Assembly: GCF_000720425.1 (NCBI RefSeq)
Contig: NZ_JOAJ01000003.1
Span: forward strand, 558,001-622,000
Length of the DNA: 64,000 nt
Reading direction: 5' to 3'
Source: Nocardia rhamnosiphila NBRC 108938
GTDB taxonomy: Bacteria; Actinomycetota; Actinomycetes; Mycobacteriales; Mycobacteriaceae
Notes under the pieces: model-generated
The model's database searches: none
What the model saw: the letters and a program-made list of their open reading frames with translations, nothing else
Told to the model about the DNA's origin: nothing
Program-made: the position numbers and the translations under genes
Part shown: piece by piece, positions 32,213 to 41,789 of the stretch
Numbering within the stretch: the first letter of the stretch is position 1
Layout: the number at the start of each line of letters is the position of its first letter

Positions 32213-33100
32213 TCAGGAAGAAATTCGGCGCCCGCGTGGTGGCGGCTGACAGCGCGGACAGGAATAGGACGAGCGGTTCATGAACTTCTCCCGCACGATC
32301 ACCGCCCCGCAGCGCGGGCACGGCCGGTCGCCGCGCCCATACACCGCCAGGGCGCGCTCGAAGTAGCCGGATTCGCCGTTCACATTCACATACAGGGCGT
32401 CGAAGGAGGTACCGCCGGCGGCGAGCGCGTCGGTCATCACCGCGCGGGCCTCGGCGAGCAGGGTGCGCAGTACCGGACGGGTGAGCGCCGAGGCGATCCG
32501 GCCGCCGTGCACCTTCGCCCGCCACAAGGCCTCGTCGGCGTAGATGTTGCCGATCCCGGAGATCACGGCCTGATCCAGCAGCACCCGCTTGATCTCGGTG
32601 TTCTTGGTCCGCAGCACACCGACGACCCGCTCGGCGTCGAACCGGGGGTCCAGCGGGTCGCGGGCGATATGCGCGAGCAGGTCGGGCAGCAGATCACCAT
32701 CCACCTCCACCAGCGGCGCCAGCACCCAGCCACCGAAGGTGCGCTGGTCGACGAAGCGCAACTCTCGCCCGTCGTCGAGGGTCGCCCGGATATGGGCGTG
32801 CTTCTCCACCGGGGCGCCGGCGGGCTGTACCAGCATCTGCCCGCTCATACCCAGATGCACGACCAGCGCGGTATCAGCGGATCCGCCGCCGGGTTCGTCG
32901 AAGGTGAGCCACAGATACTTCCCGCGCCGCTGCGCCGCGGCCACCGTGAGCCCGGTGAGCCGGGCCGCCATATCGGCGGCCCCCGGCTCGTGCCGGCGCA
33001 CCGACCGTGGATGGGTGACGGTGACCGATTCGACGGTCCGCCCGCACAGGTGTTCGGTGAGGCCGCGGCGTACGACCTCGACCTCGGGGAGTTCGGGCAT
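32213..33100 (-). CDS. mutM: Formamidopyrimidine-DNA glycosylase
   Basis: MutM (Fpg) removes 8-oxoguanine and cleaves the abasic strand. The 295-residue protein begins [13 protein letters not shown] with catalytic Pro2 and Glu3, has the beta-hairpin Lys region ([11 protein letters not shown]), the H2TH region ([18 protein letters not shown]) and a C-terminal zinc finger CPRCG...CPRC. Follows rnc directly: its ATG starts next to the rnc stop (33101), so rnc and mutM are coupled. Confidence 0.97.
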   Translation of the reverse strand: MPELPEVEVVRRGLTEHLCGRTVESVTVTHPRSVRRHEPGAADMAARLTGLTVAAAQRRGKYLWLTFDEPGGGSADTALVVHLGMSGQMLVQPAGAPVEKHAHIRATLDDGRELRFVDQRTFGGWVLAPLVEVDGDLLPDLLAHIARDPLDPRFDAERVVGVLRTKNTEIKRVLLDQAVISGIGNIYADEALWRAKVHGGRIASALTRPVLRTLLAEARAVMTDALAAGGTSFDALYVNVNGESGYFERALAVYGRGDRPCPRCGAVIVREKFMNRSSYSCPRCQPPPRGRRISS

Positions 33101-33823
33101 TCAGGATTCGCCGGTCAATGCGCGGTAGGCGGCGCCCGCCGCCTTCTGCTCGGCTTCTTTCTTCGACCGGCCGACGCCCTGACCGTAGGCATCCCCGGCG
33201 ATCACGGTGGTCGCGGTGAATTCCTTGTCGTGGTCGGGGCCGGTGGACGTGATCTCGTAGCTGGGTACACCGAGACCGCGCTCGGCGGTCAACTCCTGCA
33301 GGCTGGTCTTGAAGTCCAGCCCCGCGCCCATCCGCGGGCCGCGTTCGAGCAGGTCGGCGAAGAGCCGCAGCACGACCTCACGGGCCACGTCGATGCCGTG
33401 CTCGAGATGGACGGCGCCGAGCAGCGATTCCATGCCGTCGGCGAGGATGCTGGGCTTGTCCCGGCCGCCGGTGAGTTCCTCACCTTTGCCGAGCAGCAGA
33501 TACGCGCCCAGACCACCCTCACCCAGGTTGCGTGCCACCTCGGCGAGCGCATGCATGTTCACCACACTTGCGCGCAGCTTGGCGAGCTCACCCTCGGATT
33601 TCTCCGGATGCTCGTGGTAGAGCCGTTCGGTGATGCTCAGACCGAGCACGGAGTCCCCGAGGAACTCGAGCCGCTCATTGGTCGGCAGGCCGCCGTTCTC
33701 GTACGCGTACGAGCGATGGGTCAGCGCCAGTCGCAACAATTCCGGAGCCACCTCGACGCCCAGGGCGGCGAGCAGGCCCGAATGATCACCCGGTTCACCG
33801 GGTTCGTCTTTACCCGCGGTCAA
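33101..33823 (-). CDS. rnc: Ribonuclease III
   Basis: RNase III cleaves double-stranded RNA, including rRNA precursors. The 240-residue product has the signature [20 protein letters not shown] with the catalytic Glu and Asp, a second acidic site ([18 protein letters not shown]) and a C-terminal dsRNA-binding domain ([35 protein letters not shown]). The frame is open through rpmF, so the start was set by family length: TTG at 33823, 14 nt after the rpmF stop; no strong ribosome binding site is seen. Confidence 0.94.
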   Translation of the reverse strand: MTAGKDEPGEPGDHSGLLAALGVEVAPELLRLALTHRSYAYENGGLPTNERLEFLGDSVLGLSITERLYHEHPEKSEGELAKLRASVVNMHALAEVARNLGEGGLGAYLLLGKGEELTGGRDKPSILADGMESLLGAVHLEHGIDVAREVVLRLFADLLERGPRMGAGLDFKTSLQELTAERGLGVPSYEITSTGPDHDKEFTATTVIAGDAYGQGVGRSKKEAEQKAAGAAYRALTGES

Positions 33824-33837
33824 CGGTCGACCGGGGG

Positions 33838-34020
33838 TCAGACGGCGGAAACGACCTGGCGGCCCTTGTAAGTACCGCAGGAGGGGCACGCGATATGCGG
33901 CGGGGTCTTCTGACCACACGCCCGGTTCGGGCAGGTGATCAGGGTGGGAGCGGCGGCCTTCCACTGGCTGCGCCGCGACCGGGTGTTGGAACGGGACATC
34001 CGGCGCTTGGGAACGGCCAC
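33838..34020 (-). CDS. rpmF: 50S ribosomal protein L32
   Basis: A 60-residue L32 starting [20 protein letters not shown]. The zinc-binding form has two Cys pairs, here CPNRAC and CPSC, so it is the zinc-binding (C+) type. It lies between DUF177 and rnc, as in most bacteria; the spacer to the DUF177 stop is 2 nt. Confidence 0.97.
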   Translation of the reverse strand: MAVPKRRMSRSNTRSRRSQWKAAAPTLITCPNRACGQKTPPHIACPSCGTYKGRQVVSAV

Positions 34021-34022
34021 GA

Positions 34023-34682
34023 CTAATTCTCCTCTGTACTGTTACGTGCTGTCTCGGTGGAATGATCTCCGGTGGCCGCACCCTCGTCGGGGCTGCCGCT
34101 GCCGGGCGATCCGGAGGCGAAATTCGCCAGCCCGGCCCAGCGGGGATCAAGTATCTCATGCCCGTGATCGGATCCCGCAATCGCCATCCGAACACCGCAC
34201 TCCGGGCACAGGCCCGCGCAATCCGGTGAGCACAGCGGCTGCAGCGGCAACTCCAGGCCCAGCTGGTCCACTACCAGGGGTTCCAGGTCGATGAGATCGT
34301 CGCGCATGCGGTAGACCTCGTCCTCGGAGGAGGTCTGGTCGGTGGCACTGTCCGGGTAGGCGAACAGCTCGGTCAGCGACAACCGCACCGTATCGGTGAA
34401 CGGTTCGAGACACCGCGAGCACTCACCGGTCACCGGCGCCTCGAGGGTCCCGGTGACGAGCACCCCCTCGGATACGGATTGCAACCGCAGATCCAGCTCG
34501 ACCTCCGCGCCGACGGGTACGCCGACGAGGTCGAGTCCGAGTCGTTCGGTGGTGGTGACCGTCCGCCGCAGTTCGCGCATCGAGCCCGGGGCGCGACCGA
34601 GGCTGCGGACATCCAGCACGAAACCCGCGCCGTGTGCACGAGGTGCACCGGAACGCGAGCGCGCGGTGGTATCGGCAGGCAT
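34023..34682 (-). CDS. DUF177 (YceD-like) protein
   Basis: A 219-residue DUF177 protein, a family linked to 23S rRNA maturation in plants and bacteria. It has [19 protein letters not shown], a Cys pair in ECSRC, then a second Cys group [15 protein letters not shown] that looks like a zinc site. The ATG at 34682 has GTGGAG about 9 nt upstream. A -10-like TACTGT lies about 80 nt above it. First gene of DUF177-rpmF-rnc-mutM. Confidence 0.93.
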   Translation of the reverse strand: MPADTTARSRSGAPRAHGAGFVLDVRSLGRAPGSMRELRRTVTTTERLGLDLVGVPVGAEVELDLRLQSVSEGVLVTGTLEAPVTGECSRCLEPFTDTVRLSLTELFAYPDSATDQTSSEDEVYRMRDDLIDLEPLVVDQLGLELPLQPLCSPDCAGLCPECGVRMAIAGSDHGHEILDPRWAGLANFASGSPGSGSPDEGAATGDHSTETARNSTEEN

Positions 34683-34841
34683 CGCAAACACTCCACTGGG
34701 TGGGTCGGGGCTGTTGGTTTTGCGCCGGAATCGGCGAGCAACCACACCACAGTACGGCGAACCGGCCACCCGGGCAAAACCCGGCGAGACGGGCCCACCA
34801 ACGACAAACGGCCGAGAAGCATCCGGATCGTGACGTCCCGC

Positions 34842-34999
34842 CGACGCAACCGTATGTGTCGAGTTTTGCGAGACGCCTCCAAGGGTTGAGGCCCGTCTCG
34901 CCGTTTCGGCCTCGAAAGCGCAGGAGCCGAAGGCTCGAGTCCCGAGGCCGAAACGGCGAGACCGAGGGGGCCTCAACCCCGCGCGCGCCAGCGCGCCAA
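34842..34999. repeat. Long hairpin repeat, copy B
   Basis: The second copy of the element at 11338-11536. GGGTTGAGGCCC then GTCTCGCCGTTTCGGCCTCG (34883-34914) pairs with the exact complement at 34943-34962 and 34968-34979: 32 paired bases interrupted by one 5-nt bulge (CGAGG, 34963-34967) around a 28-nt loop that has a small GAGCC-GAA-GGCTC stem. It ends in a GC hairpin and A-run. It lies between sepIVA and DUF177. Confidence 0.85.
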
Positions 35000-35056
35000 A
35001 AACACAGCACCTTCACGAGCAGGTCGACATTCCCACCTCCGCGAACCGGCCCGCCC

Positions 35057-35094
35057 CCTCAACCCCGCCCGCGCCGGCACCAGAACACAGCGCC
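35057..35094. repeat. Partial third copy of the repeat terminus
   Basis: CCTCAACCCCGC, CGCGCC and AACACAGC recur here in the order found at 34971-35010, the end of copy B. This looks like a decayed duplication of only the right end. Confidence 0.55.
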
Positions 35095-35149
35095 ATTCGC
35101 TGGTAGGCCCACCTGCCCCGCATCGTGTACGCAAGGCGCGGGGCCGATA

Positions 35150-35896
35150 TCACCGCCGGAACTCGGCGGCGTAGTCGGGGACGCCCGCTCCGTTACGCAA
35201 CTGCTGGCGGCCCCTGCCGACGGTGCGCAGCGCGCTGCCGAGGGTGTCCTCGAACTCGGCGAGCTTGGTGTCGACGTAGTGGTCGCAGTCGGCGCGCATC
35301 CGGTCGGCGTCGGCGTGCGCGGTGTCGATGATGCGGGCCGATTCGGCGTGCGCCGCCCGGACCACCTCGGTGTCCTCCACCAGCCGGCGCTGTTCGGCCT
35401 GGCCGTCGGCGACCGAGCGGTCGTAGGAGGCCTGGCCGGCCTCGACGGTCCGTTCGGCCTCGGCACGGGCCCGGCCGGTGACCGCCTCGTATTCGGCCTT
35501 GGCATCGGTGACCAGGCGTTCGGCCTCGGCGGTGGCCGTATCGACCATCCGGTCGGCGTGCGCGGTGGCCTCGGCGACCATCCGGTCGGCGTGTGCCTTG
35601 GCCTCGGCGAGGATCCGGTCGGCTTCGGCGCGGGCGTCGGCCACCGTGCCGGCGGCCTGTTCGTCCGCGGACCGGATGGTGTCCTCCGCGAGCCCCCGGG
35701 CGTCGTCGACGATCTTGTCCCGATGGTCGAGCACATCCTGGGCGTCGTCGATTTCGGTGGGCAGCGCGTCCCGCACATCGTCGAGCAGATCGAGCGTTTC
35801 CGGACGCGGCACGATGCAGTTGCGCGTCGCGGGGATACCCCGCGCCTCCTCGACTATGGCGACCAGTTCGTCGAGCGCCTCGAATACCCGGTACAT
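35150..35896 (-). CDS. sepIVA: DivIVA-domain septation protein SepIVA
   Basis: A 248-residue coiled-coil protein equivalent to Rv2927c/SepIVA, essential for septation in mycobacteria. The N-terminus MYRVFEALDELVAIVEEARG is diagnostic. Residues about 70-215 form an uninterrupted coiled coil with repeated AEADRILAEAKAHADRMVAE-type units. There is no membrane segment. The ATG at 35896 has GGAGG 9 nt upstream; 11 upstream codons are open but unsupported. Next to DUF177-rpmF-rnc as in mycobacteria, but with hairpin repeat copy B between. Confidence 0.9.
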   Translation of the reverse strand: MYRVFEALDELVAIVEEARGIPATRNCIVPRPETLDLLDDVRDALPTEIDDAQDVLDHRDKIVDDARGLAEDTIRSADEQAAGTVADARAEADRILAEAKAHADRMVAEATAHADRMVDTATAEAERLVTDAKAEYEAVTGRARAEAERTVEAGQASYDRSVADGQAEQRRLVEDTEVVRAAHAESARIIDTAHADADRMRADCDHYVDTKLAEFEDTLGSALRTVGRGRQQLRNGAGVPDYAAEFRR

Positions 35897-36120
35897 GCTC
35901 ACTGTCCTCCTGCTGACGATCGGCGACACATCACGCCGTTCCCAGTGTGCCCCGGGCCGGTGGATGCGCCGAACCTACTTTCGGTGTGTCGCCGTTCTGC
36001 CCGATATCTGCAGAGTCACACAATCAACTGGAGACCCACCCTCCGCTTGGTGTTAAATTCTTAGGGAGCCCCACCGCGGCGCGGAGGGACTGCCTGTCCC
36101 TTGCCCGATCGGAACCGCCC

Positions 36121-36696
36121 ATGACCATCCTGCAGTTGCCTACTTCCACGGCACTGACCACCGGGGATCTGGATATCGATTGGCCGGAACCGTTCGCCCC
36201 CGCCGCCTGGCAACAGCGCCTCCTGCAGTACCTGCGCGGTGATCGTGTTTTCCCGCAGTTGATTCGTTTCGCACTGGTCGGTGGATTGAGCAATATTTCG
36301 TATGTCCTGCTCTTCCTGACCCTCACCGGCGCCGGGACACTGCTCGCCAATGTGGCAGGCTCGGTGGTGAGCACCGTCCTGGCCAACGAACTGCACCGCC
36401 GCCTCACCTTCCACGCCGCCGAGCGGGTCGGCTGGTTCACCGCACAGTGGGAAGGCGGCGGACTGGCGCTGCTGGGGCTGGGTATCAGTACCGCGGCCCT
36501 CGCCGCGCTGGAGGTTCTGGCCCCGACACTGAACGAACCCGCCCAGGCCGCGGCCGTGCTGGCGATCAGCGCCGCGGTCGGCGGTCTGCGATTCCTGGCG
36601 CTGCGCGGTCTGGTGTTCCGGCCGCTGCAGCGGGCCCGGGAAATGACCGCCCAGCGGTCCGGGTCAGCCCGCCCGCTCGGCCAGCCGGTCGAGTAG
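36121..36696 (+). CDS. GtrA-family membrane protein
   Basis: A 191-residue four-helix GtrA-like protein; family members move or flip lipid-linked sugars for cell-wall and surface polysaccharide modification. [20 protein letters not shown] is the typical first helix, followed by three more ([59 protein letters not shown]). It runs against coaD and overlaps its last 33 bp, as convergent genes with no terminator room. No glycosyltransferase neighbour is seen. Confidence 0.85.
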   Translation: MTILQLPTSTALTTGDLDIDWPEPFAPAAWQQRLLQYLRGDRVFPQLIRFALVGGLSNISYVLLFLTLTGAGTLLANVAGSVVSTVLANELHRRLTFHAAERVGWFTAQWEGGGLALLGLGISTAALAALEVLAPTLNEPAQAAAVLAISAAVGGLRFLALRGLVFRPLQRAREMTAQRSGSARPLGQPVE

Positions 36697-37149
36697 TCGC
36701 TTGTGCACCAGCGGCGGCAGCATATCGCTGACATCGCCGCCGAAGGCCGCCACTTCCTTGACAAGGGAGCTGGACAGGTAGCTGAAGGTGGGGTTGGTCG
36801 CGATGAAGAAGGTGTCGACGCCGGAGAGCTTCTTGTTCATCTGCGCCATCTGGAGTTCGTAGCCGAAATCACCGGCGTCGCGCAGCCCCTTGACGATGGC
36901 GGTGATGCCCTGCTCCCGGGCGAAATCGACCAGCAGCCCGTCCCAGGAGGCGACCCGCACGCCCGCCAGATCCGCGGTGGCGTCGCGCAGCATCTCGATC
37001 CGTTCGTCGATCGAGAACATGCCCTGCTTCTTCTTGTTGATCATCACCGTGATCACGACCTCGTCGAACTGCTCGGCGACCCGCCGGAACACATCGAGAT
37101 GGCCGTTGGTCACCGGATCGAAGGATCCCGGGCACAAAGCTCCTGCCAT
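36664..37149 (-). CDS. coaD: Phosphopantetheine adenylyltransferase
   Basis: CoaD makes dephospho-CoA from 4'-phosphopantetheine and ATP. The 161-residue protein has the nucleotidyltransferase motif [20 protein letters not shown], the [19 protein letters not shown] region and the SSSLVKEVA motif. Length is normal. It is the last gene of pyc-rsmD-coaD, 3 nt past rsmD. Confidence 0.97.
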   Translation of the reverse strand: MAGALCPGSFDPVTNGHLDVFRRVAEQFDEVVITVMINKKKQGMFSIDERIEMLRDATADLAGVRVASWDGLLVDFAREQGITAIVKGLRDAGDFGYELQMAQMNKKLSGVDTFFIATNPTFSYLSSSLVKEVAAFGGDVSDMLPPLVHKRLLDRLAERAG

Positions 37150-37152
37150 GGG

Positions 37153-37746
37153 TCAGACGCTAGCAGGTTCGCCCGGGTCCGCCGGGGTCGCGCCGACGTA
37201 CACCGCCGACTCGATCCGGGTCTCCCCATAGCGCCGCGCGGCGCGACCCTCGAGGCCTGCGGGCCAGGCGATCTCGGCCGACCGGGCGGAACGCTCCACC
37301 AGCAGTAATGCGTCCTCGGCGAGCCACCCGTGCGCGGCGAGCGCCGTGAGATCACCCTCGACGGCCGCGGTCGGCAGCTCGTAGGGGGGATCGGCGAATA
37401 CCAGATCGAAAGCGCCCGCGCCGCCGTGGGCGAGCACCTGGGTCACTGTCCCGATCCGCACCTGGGCACCGCCCAAGCCCAGCTCGGCGATATTGCCGCG
37501 CAGCACCCCGGCCGCCCGCCGGTCGGATTCGACCAGCAGCGCGGCGGCGGCGCCGCGCGACAGCGCCTCCAGCCCGAGCGCACCCGAGCCGGCGTAGAGG
37601 TCGAGCACCCGGGCGCCCGCGAGGTCCATCCACGCCTCGATCGAGGAGAACACGGCCTCCCGCACCCGGTCCGAGGTGGGCCGGGTCCCGGCCGGCGGCA
37701 CCTTCAGGCGCCGCCCACCGGCGATCCCGGCGACGATCCGGGTCAT
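37153..37746 (-). CDS. rsmD: 16S rRNA (guanine-966-N2) methyltransferase
   Basis: RsmD methylates G966 of 16S rRNA. The 197-residue protein has the SAM motif VLDLYAGSGALGLEALSRGA and the catalytic DPPY (DLVFADPPYELP). Its ATG overlaps the pyc stop by 4 nt (ATGA), indicating translational coupling; coaD follows after 3 nt. Confidence 0.96.
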   Translation of the reverse strand: MTRIVAGIAGGRRLKVPPAGTRPTSDRVREAVFSSIEAWMDLAGARVLDLYAGSGALGLEALSRGAAAALLVESDRRAAGVLRGNIAELGLGGAQVRIGTVTQVLAHGGAGAFDLVFADPPYELPTAAVEGDLTALAAHGWLAEDALLLVERSARSAEIAWPAGLEGRAARRYGETRIESAVYVGATPADPGEPASV

Positions 37747-40700
37747 TCGGATTCGCGCTCGCCCAGCTCGACCAGCAGATCACCGCCTTCGACCTGCTGC
37801 ACCTGCGCGATGGCCACCCGGCCCACCACCCCGCCGCGCGGTGCGGTGATGGCGGCTTCCATCTTCATGGCCTCGATGGTGCCGATGGTGTCGCCCGAGG
37901 CGACCGTTTCGCCTTCGGCCACGGTCAGCGTCACGACACCGGCGAAGGGCGCCGCGATGTGATGCGGATTGTTCTTGTCGGCCTTCTCCGCGGCCGGGAT
38001 CTCACTGGCGATGGAACGGTCACGCACGGACACCGGGCGCAACTGCCCGTTGAGGATGCACATGACCGTGCGCATCCCGCGTTCGTCGGGTTCGGAGATC
38101 GCCTCCAGCCCGATGAGCAGGATGACGCCCTTCTCGAGCTGCACCCGGTGTTCCTCGCCGTGCCGCAGGCCGTAGAAGAACTGATTGGCCGACAGTCCGG
38201 TGGTATCGCCGTATTTCTCCCGGTGCGCCAGGAATTCCGCGGTCGGGCCGGGGAACAGCAGCCGATTGAGGGTTGCGCGGCGCTCATCGGAGGTACCGGC
38301 CAGGCCCGCTTCGTCCGCCTCGGACAACTCGGATTCGGGCTTGGCCGCGCCACGGCCGGCGAGCGCCTTCTCCCGGAACGGTTCCGGCCAGCCACCCGCG
38401 GGGGTTCCGAGGTCGCCACGCAGGAAACCGATCACCGAATCGGGGATGTCGTAACGGCCCGGATCGGCGGCGAAATCCTCGATCTCGATACCGGAGCCGA
38501 CCAGCGACAGCGCCAGGTCACCGACCACCTTGGAGGACGGCGTGACCTTGATCAGCCGGCCCAGCAAACGGTCCGCGGCCGCGTATTTCGCCTCGACCTC
38601 CTCGAATCGGTCACCGAGCCCCAGGGCGATGGCCTGCTGGCGCAGATTCGACAGCTGCCCGCCGGGGATTTCGTGGGTGTAGACACGCCCGGTGGGCGCC
38701 GGCAAACCGGATTCGAACGGCGCGTACACCTTGCGCAGCGCCTCCCAATAGGGCTCGAGATCGCAGACATTGCGCAGGTTCAGCCCGGTGTCGTATTCGC
38801 TGTGCGCGGCGGCAGCCACGATCGCCGAGAGCGCGGGCTGGCTGGTGGTACCGGCCATGGCGGCCGACGCGCCGTCGACGGCGTCGGCACCGGCCTGCCA
38901 GGCGGCGAGATAGGTGGCCAGCTGCCCACCCGGAGTGTCGTGGGTGTGGACATGAACCGGCAGATCGAAATTGCTGCGCAGCGCGGTCACCAGTTTCGCC
39001 GCGGCGGGCGCGCGCAACAGACCGGCCATATCCTTGATCGCCAGCACGTGCGCGCCCGCGTCCACGATCTGCTCGGCCAGCTTGAGGTAGTAGTCGAGGG
39101 TGTAGAGCTTCTCGTCCGGGTCGGTGAGATCACCGGTGTAGGACAGCGCGACCTCGGCGATCGCGGTACCGGTTTCCCGGACCGCGTCGATGGCCGGGCG
39201 CATCTGGTCCACATTGTTCAGGGCGTCGAAGATCCGGAAGATATCGATACCGGTCTCGGTGGCCTCGGCCACGAACGCCCGGGTCACCCGCTCCGGATAC
39301 GGGGTGTAGCCGACGGTGTTGCGGCCGCGCAGCAGCATTTGCAGGCAGATGTTCGGAATCGCCTCACGCAAAGCGGCCAGCCGCTCCCACGGGTCCTCGT
39401 AGAGGAACCGCAGCGCCACATCGTAGGTCGCCCCACCCCACGCCTCGATGGACAGCAGTTCCGGGGTCAGTCGCGCCACATGCCCGGCCACATCGAGCAG
39501 GCCGTTGGTGCGTACCCGGGTCGCCAGCAGCGACTGGTGCGCGTCGCGGAAGGTGGTGTCGGTGACTCCGACGGCCTTCTGTTCGCGCAGCGCCCGCGCG
39601 AATTCCTCCGGGCCCAGCGTCAGCAGTTTCTGCCGCGAACCGTCCGGCGGCGGCACCGACAGGTCGATCGCGGGCAGTTTGTCGTGCGGGTACACTGCGG
39701 TCGGCCGGGCGCCGTGCGGTTTGTTCACCGTGATATCGGCCAGGTAGTTCAGGATCTTGGTGCCGCGGTCGGCGGGTTCGCGGGTGGCCAGCAGTTCCGG
39801 GCGCTCGTCGATGAACGAGGTGGTGATACGGCCCGCGGTGAAATCGTCGTCGCCGAGTACCGCGAGCAGGAACGGGATATTGGTGGTGACACCGCGAATC
39901 CGGAATTCCATCAGCGCCCGCCGGGCCCGCGCCACCGCCGCCGGGAAGTCCCGGCCGCGGCAGGTGAGCTTGACCAGCATGGAATCGAAGTAGGCGCCGA
40001 TCTCCGCGCCCAGGTTCGCACCGCCGTCGAGCCGGATACCGGCGCCGCCGGGGGTGCGGTAGGCGGTGATGCGGCCGGTATCGGGGCGGAATCCGTTGGC
40101 CGGGTCCTCGGTGGTGATCCGGCACTGTAGCGCGGCACCGCGGATGGTCACCTTGTCCTGGCTCAGTCCCAGGTCGGGCAGGCTCTCCCCGGCCGCGATC
40201 CGCAACTGCGACTGCACCAGATCCACATCGGTGATCTCCTCGGTCACCGTGTGTTCCACCTGGATCCGCGGATTCATCTCGATGAACACGTGATTACCGC
40301 GTTCGTCGAGCAGGAACTCCACCGTGCCCGCGCAGCTGTACCCGATCTGCCGGGCGAATGCCACCGCGTCCGCGCAGATCCGGTCCCGCAACGCCGGATC
40401 CAGATTCGGGGCGGGGGCCAGCTCGATCACCTTCTGGTGCCGCCGCTGCAGCGAGCAGTCCCGCTCGAACAGATGCATCACATTGCCCTGGGTATCGGCC
40501 AGGATCTGTACCTCGATATGCCGCGGGTTCACCACGGCCTGTTCCAGGAACACCGTCGGATCACCGAACGCCGACTCCGCCTCGCGCGAGGCCGCTTCGA
40601 TCGCTTCCCGCAGCCCGGACCGCTCGGCCACCCGGCGCATACCGCGCCCGCCACCACCGGCGACAGCCTTCACGAATACCGGGAACTCCATGGATTCCGC

Positions 40701-41141
40701 GGCCGCCAGCAACTCCGCCACCTCGGCCGAGGGCGCGCTCGAATCCAGGACCGGCAGCCCGGCCTCGCGCGCCGCGGCGATCGCGCGGGCCTTGTTGCCC
40801 GCCAGTTCGAGAACCTCGGCCGACGGCCCGATGAAGGTGATGCCCTCCCGCGCGCACGCGGCGGCCAGATCGGGATTCTCCGACAGGAACCCGTAGCCGG
40901 GATAGATCGCGTCGGCGCCCGCGGTCTTCGCCGCTTCGATGATGGCGTCGACCGAGAGGTAGGCGCGGACCGGATGGCCTTCCTCGCCGATCTCGTATGC
41001 CTCGTCCGCCTTCAGGCGGTGGACCGAATTGCGGTCCTCGTGTGGGAAGACGGCAACCGTTCCGACACCGAGCTCGTACGCCGCGCGGAAGGCTCGGATG
41101 GCGATTTCGCCGCGGTTGGCAACCAAGACTTTCGAGAACAT
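37743..41141 (-). CDS. pyc: Pyruvate carboxylase
   Basis: A single-chain biotin enzyme that makes oxaloacetate from pyruvate. 1132 residues in the standard order: biotin carboxylase (KVLVANRGEIAIRAFRAAYE, GGGGRGMRRVAERS, FIEMNPRIQVEHTVTEEITD), carboxyltransferase (TDTTFRDAHQSLLATRVRT, WGGATYDVALRFL, AIKDMAGLLRAPA) and a biotinyl domain with IEAMKMEAAITAP holding the modified Lys. The start at the ATG at 41141 (MFSKVLVANRGEIAIR) is the family start; the ribosome binding site is weak. First gene of pyc-rsmD-coaD, divergent from metE. Confidence 0.97.
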   Translation of the reverse strand: MFSKVLVANRGEIAIRAFRAAYELGVGTVAVFPHEDRNSVHRLKADEAYEIGEEGHPVRAYLSVDAIIEAAKTAGADAIYPGYGFLSENPDLAAACAREGITFIGPSAEVLELAGNKARAIAAAREAGLPVLDSSAPSAEVAELLAAAESMEFPVFVKAVAGGGGRGMRRVAERSGLREAIEAASREAESAFGDPTVFLEQAVVNPRHIEVQILADTQGNVMHLFERDCSLQRRHQKVIELAPAPNLDPALRDRICADAVAFARQIGYSCAGTVEFLLDERGNHVFIEMNPRIQVEHTVTEEITDVDLVQSQLRIAAGESLPDLGLSQDKVTIRGAALQCRITTEDPANGFRPDTGRITAYRTPGGAGIRLDGGANLGAEIGAYFDSMLVKLTCRGRDFPAAVARARRALMEFRIRGVTTNIPFLLAVLGDDDFTAGRITTSFIDERPELLATREPADRGTKILNYLADITVNKPHGARPTAVYPHDKLPAIDLSVPPPDGSRQKLLTLGPEEFARALREQKAVGVTDTTFRDAHQSLLATRVRTNGLLDVAGHVARLTPELLSIEAWGGATYDVALRFLYEDPWERLAALREAIPNICLQMLLRGRNTVGYTPYPERVTRAFVAEATETGIDIFRIFDALNNVDQMRPAIDAVRETGTAIAEVALSYTGDLTDPDEKLYTLDYYLKLAEQIVDAGAHVLAIKDMAGLLRAPAAAKLVTALRSNFDLPVHVHTHDTPGGQLATYLAAWQAGADAVDGASAAMAGTTSQPALSAIVAAAAHSEYDTGLNLRNVCDLEPYWEALRKVYAPFESGLPAPTGRVYTHEIPGGQLSNLRQQAIALGLGDRFEEVEAKYAAADRLLGRLIKVTPSSKVVGDLALSLVGSGIEIEDFAADPGRYDIPDSVIGFLRGDLGTPAGGWPEPFREKALAGRGAAKPESELSEADEAGLAGTSDERRATLNRLLFPGPTAEFLAHREKYGDTTGLSANQFFYGLRHGEEHRVQLEKGVILLIGLEAISEPDERGMRTVMCILNGQLRPVSVRDRSIASEIPAAEKADKNNPHHIAAPFAGVVTLTVAEGETVASGDTIGTIEAMKMEAAITAPRGGVVGRVAIAQVQQVEGGDLLVELGERESE

Positions 41142-41404
41142 TGACCCAACGTACCCGGCGCCACACCCAGGGGCGACAGCGAAGTCCACTTGGCAGAATC
41201 TTCACAAGTACGTATGGCAACGCTGCGAAGTCCAGTTCACCGCACCGTCACATCTCACCGCCCACGATCCCGGCCTGTGCGTATCATCCGCCGCGGCCAT
41301 TTCCCGGCTATCCGAGCAGCCCGGGCCTCTTGCGAAGATGTGCGAAGCCGAACGCTGTTCGTGCCGCTGCGGGCGCGCTCGGTGCGTCCGCGTTATGGTG
41401 GACC
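41142..41404. other. Divergent spacer between pyc and the metE leader
   Basis: About 260 bp hold the pyc upstream region and the metE promoter. A -10-like TATGGT near 41395 would start the metE leader just before the riboswitch. No open frame here has coding character. Confidence 0.35.
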
Positions 41405-41630
41405 CGCAGCTGGTCCGCCGGCCGGACGACGAGGAGCCCCGAACGTCCGCCCCCGGCGCCGAAGCCCGCACCACGCGGGTGAGAGGGAATCCGGTGGAAA
41501 TCCGGAACTGTCCCGCAGCGGTGAGCAGGAACGACCGCCGTCATCAGCACTGGGCAGCACGCCTGGGAAGCGACGGCCAGTAGGTCGGCCGACAGGCCGG
41601 TGCCCGCGAGTCCGAAGACCTGCCGGTTGT
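41405..41630 (+). ncRNA. Cobalamin riboswitch of metE
   Basis: The core GAGAGGGAATCCGGTGGAAA followed by TCCGGAACTGTCCCGCAGCG (41491-41520) and the downstream B12-box region GAGTCCGAAGACCTGCCGGT (from about 41609) fit the cobalamin class. It is followed 160 nt later by metE, the B12-independent methionine synthase, a known target of B12 control in mycobacteria. The 5' boundary is approximate. Confidence 0.9.
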
Positions 41631-41651
41631 ACCGGATACGCCGTATCCGGT
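41631..41651 (+). promoter_or_regulatory. Candidate riboswitch expression-platform hairpin
   Basis: ACCGGATAC and GTATCCGGT form a perfect 9-bp stem with a 3-nt loop (GCC), immediately after the riboswitch B12 box. It overlaps the CCGG-rich 3' strand of the aptamer, so it may be the switching or termination stem. No U-run follows, and the metE start is 140 nt further on. Confidence 0.5.
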
Positions 41652-41789
41652 GGCCGTCGCCTCGTGGAGCGGGCGCCGCCACCAGTGCTGACATCCGACC
41701 CGACCGCACGGCCGGGTCATTCGGGGTCTCATCGGTGCCGTGCGCCCGGGAACGGCGACCGCCGTCGAACTTCAGCACTGGAGAACACC

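Noticed and set aside
31548..32525. 325-residue version of the RibD-like protein
   Set aside because: The first 132 codons overlap mutM and lie above a good ribosome binding site at 32129.
37959..40130. Plus-strand 723-codon frame opposite pyc
   Set aside because: Same cause: shadow of a high-GC3 gene, no motif.
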